Shown in pieces: positions 63,992 to 64,000 of a stretch of 64,000 nucleotides of DNA (position 1 is the stretch's first letter; the number at the start of each line of letters is the position of its first letter). The notes below the pieces were generated by a model that worked only from the letters and a program-made list of their open reading frames with translations, did not search any database and was not told the origin of the DNA. Origin of the DNA: an uncultured Flavobacteriaceae bacterium (GTDB lineage: Bacteria > Bacteroidota > Bacteroidia > Flavobacteriales > Flavobacteriaceae). The DNA is taken from contig CANMSA010000015.1 in NCBI GenBank assembly GCA_947500385.1, forward strand, positions 62,001 to 126,000, in the 5' to 3' direction. The translations under genes and the position numbers were made by a program.

Positions 63992-64000
63992 ATGATTAAA
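63992..64000 (+). CDS. Start of the next T6SS-locus gene, truncated
   Basis: An ATG at 63992, 6 bp after the stop of the TssG-like gene, followed by two sense codons before the window ends. Too short to identify. Confidence 0.3.

Overview
The window looks like a piece of chromosome from a marine-type member of the Flavobacteriaceae (Bacteroidota). The reasons are several: promoters match the Bacteroidota -7 element TAnnTTTG, two proteins carry type IX secretion (T9SS) sorting tails, SusD-free but typical secreted enzymes are present (a GH16 laminarinase-like lipoprotein, a G8-domain protein), the ketoacid dehydrogenase E1 is a fused alpha/beta protein, and the right end holds a T6SS of the Bacteroidota-specific subtype iii. 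Moderate to low GC, lipoproteins with glycine or acidic residues after the lipobox cysteine, and many AraC-type regulators fit the same picture. No tRNA, rRNA, CRISPR array or insertion sequence was seen.

Left part (1-29.5 kb). A partial glutamate-receptor-like potassium channel starts the window, followed by a GNAT acetyltransferase. A LexA-like S24 repressor then faces a two-gene DNA-repair unit (radical SAM protein TIGR03916 type plus its partner TIGR03915 type) across an intergenic region with three copies of a dyad operator. Next come a secreted nucleoside hydrolase, a small protein with a UvrD-tail-like domain divergent from uvrA, a LOG-family protein, a peptidase-like outer-membrane barrel fusion and the E1 dehydrogenase. 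A secreted G8/T9SS protein is followed by a small operon (DoxX, two envelope proteins, a DUF2807 protein) bracketed by two AraC-type regulators, a kinase-aminotransferase fusion, a second DoxX, holA, an HsdR-N-like protein, a GT2 glycosyltransferase, an OmpA lipoprotein, a Sua5-type tRNA-modification enzyme and an NAD(P)-binding oxidoreductase.

Middle part (29.5-49.3 kb). A 1423-residue T9SS protein with sortilin/BNR-like repeats and thrombospondin type-3 repeats is followed by two lipoproteins, then a GH16 lipoprotein, a UvrD/PcrA helicase, a DsrE-like protein, an M20 amidohydrolase, a stand-alone glutamate-synthase-like FMN protein, a degenerate paralogue of the OmpA lipoprotein, a conserved membrane-anchored protein, a patatin, a canonical M1 aminopeptidase and recG.

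Right part (49.3-64 kb). This is the accessory and most interesting section. On the minus strand, read from right to left, lie an Hcp gene with its own terminator, tssB, tssC, a second Hcp gene, a candidate effector and a three-helix membrane protein that may be its immunity protein, then (from a separate promoter) proteins resembling the conjugative-transposon factors TraN and TraO and a roughly 1880-residue lipoprotein whose N terminus resembles TraQ and whose body is a string of Ig-like repeats. To the right of the first Hcp gene, a PKD-domain inner-membrane protein is divergent from an NlpC/P60 lipoprotein and a TssG-like baseplate protein; the T6SS locus clearly continues beyond the window. 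The combination of TraN/TraO/TraQ-like outer-envelope proteins with a T6SSiii and without any conjugation machinery is the best candidate for an undescribed assembly here.
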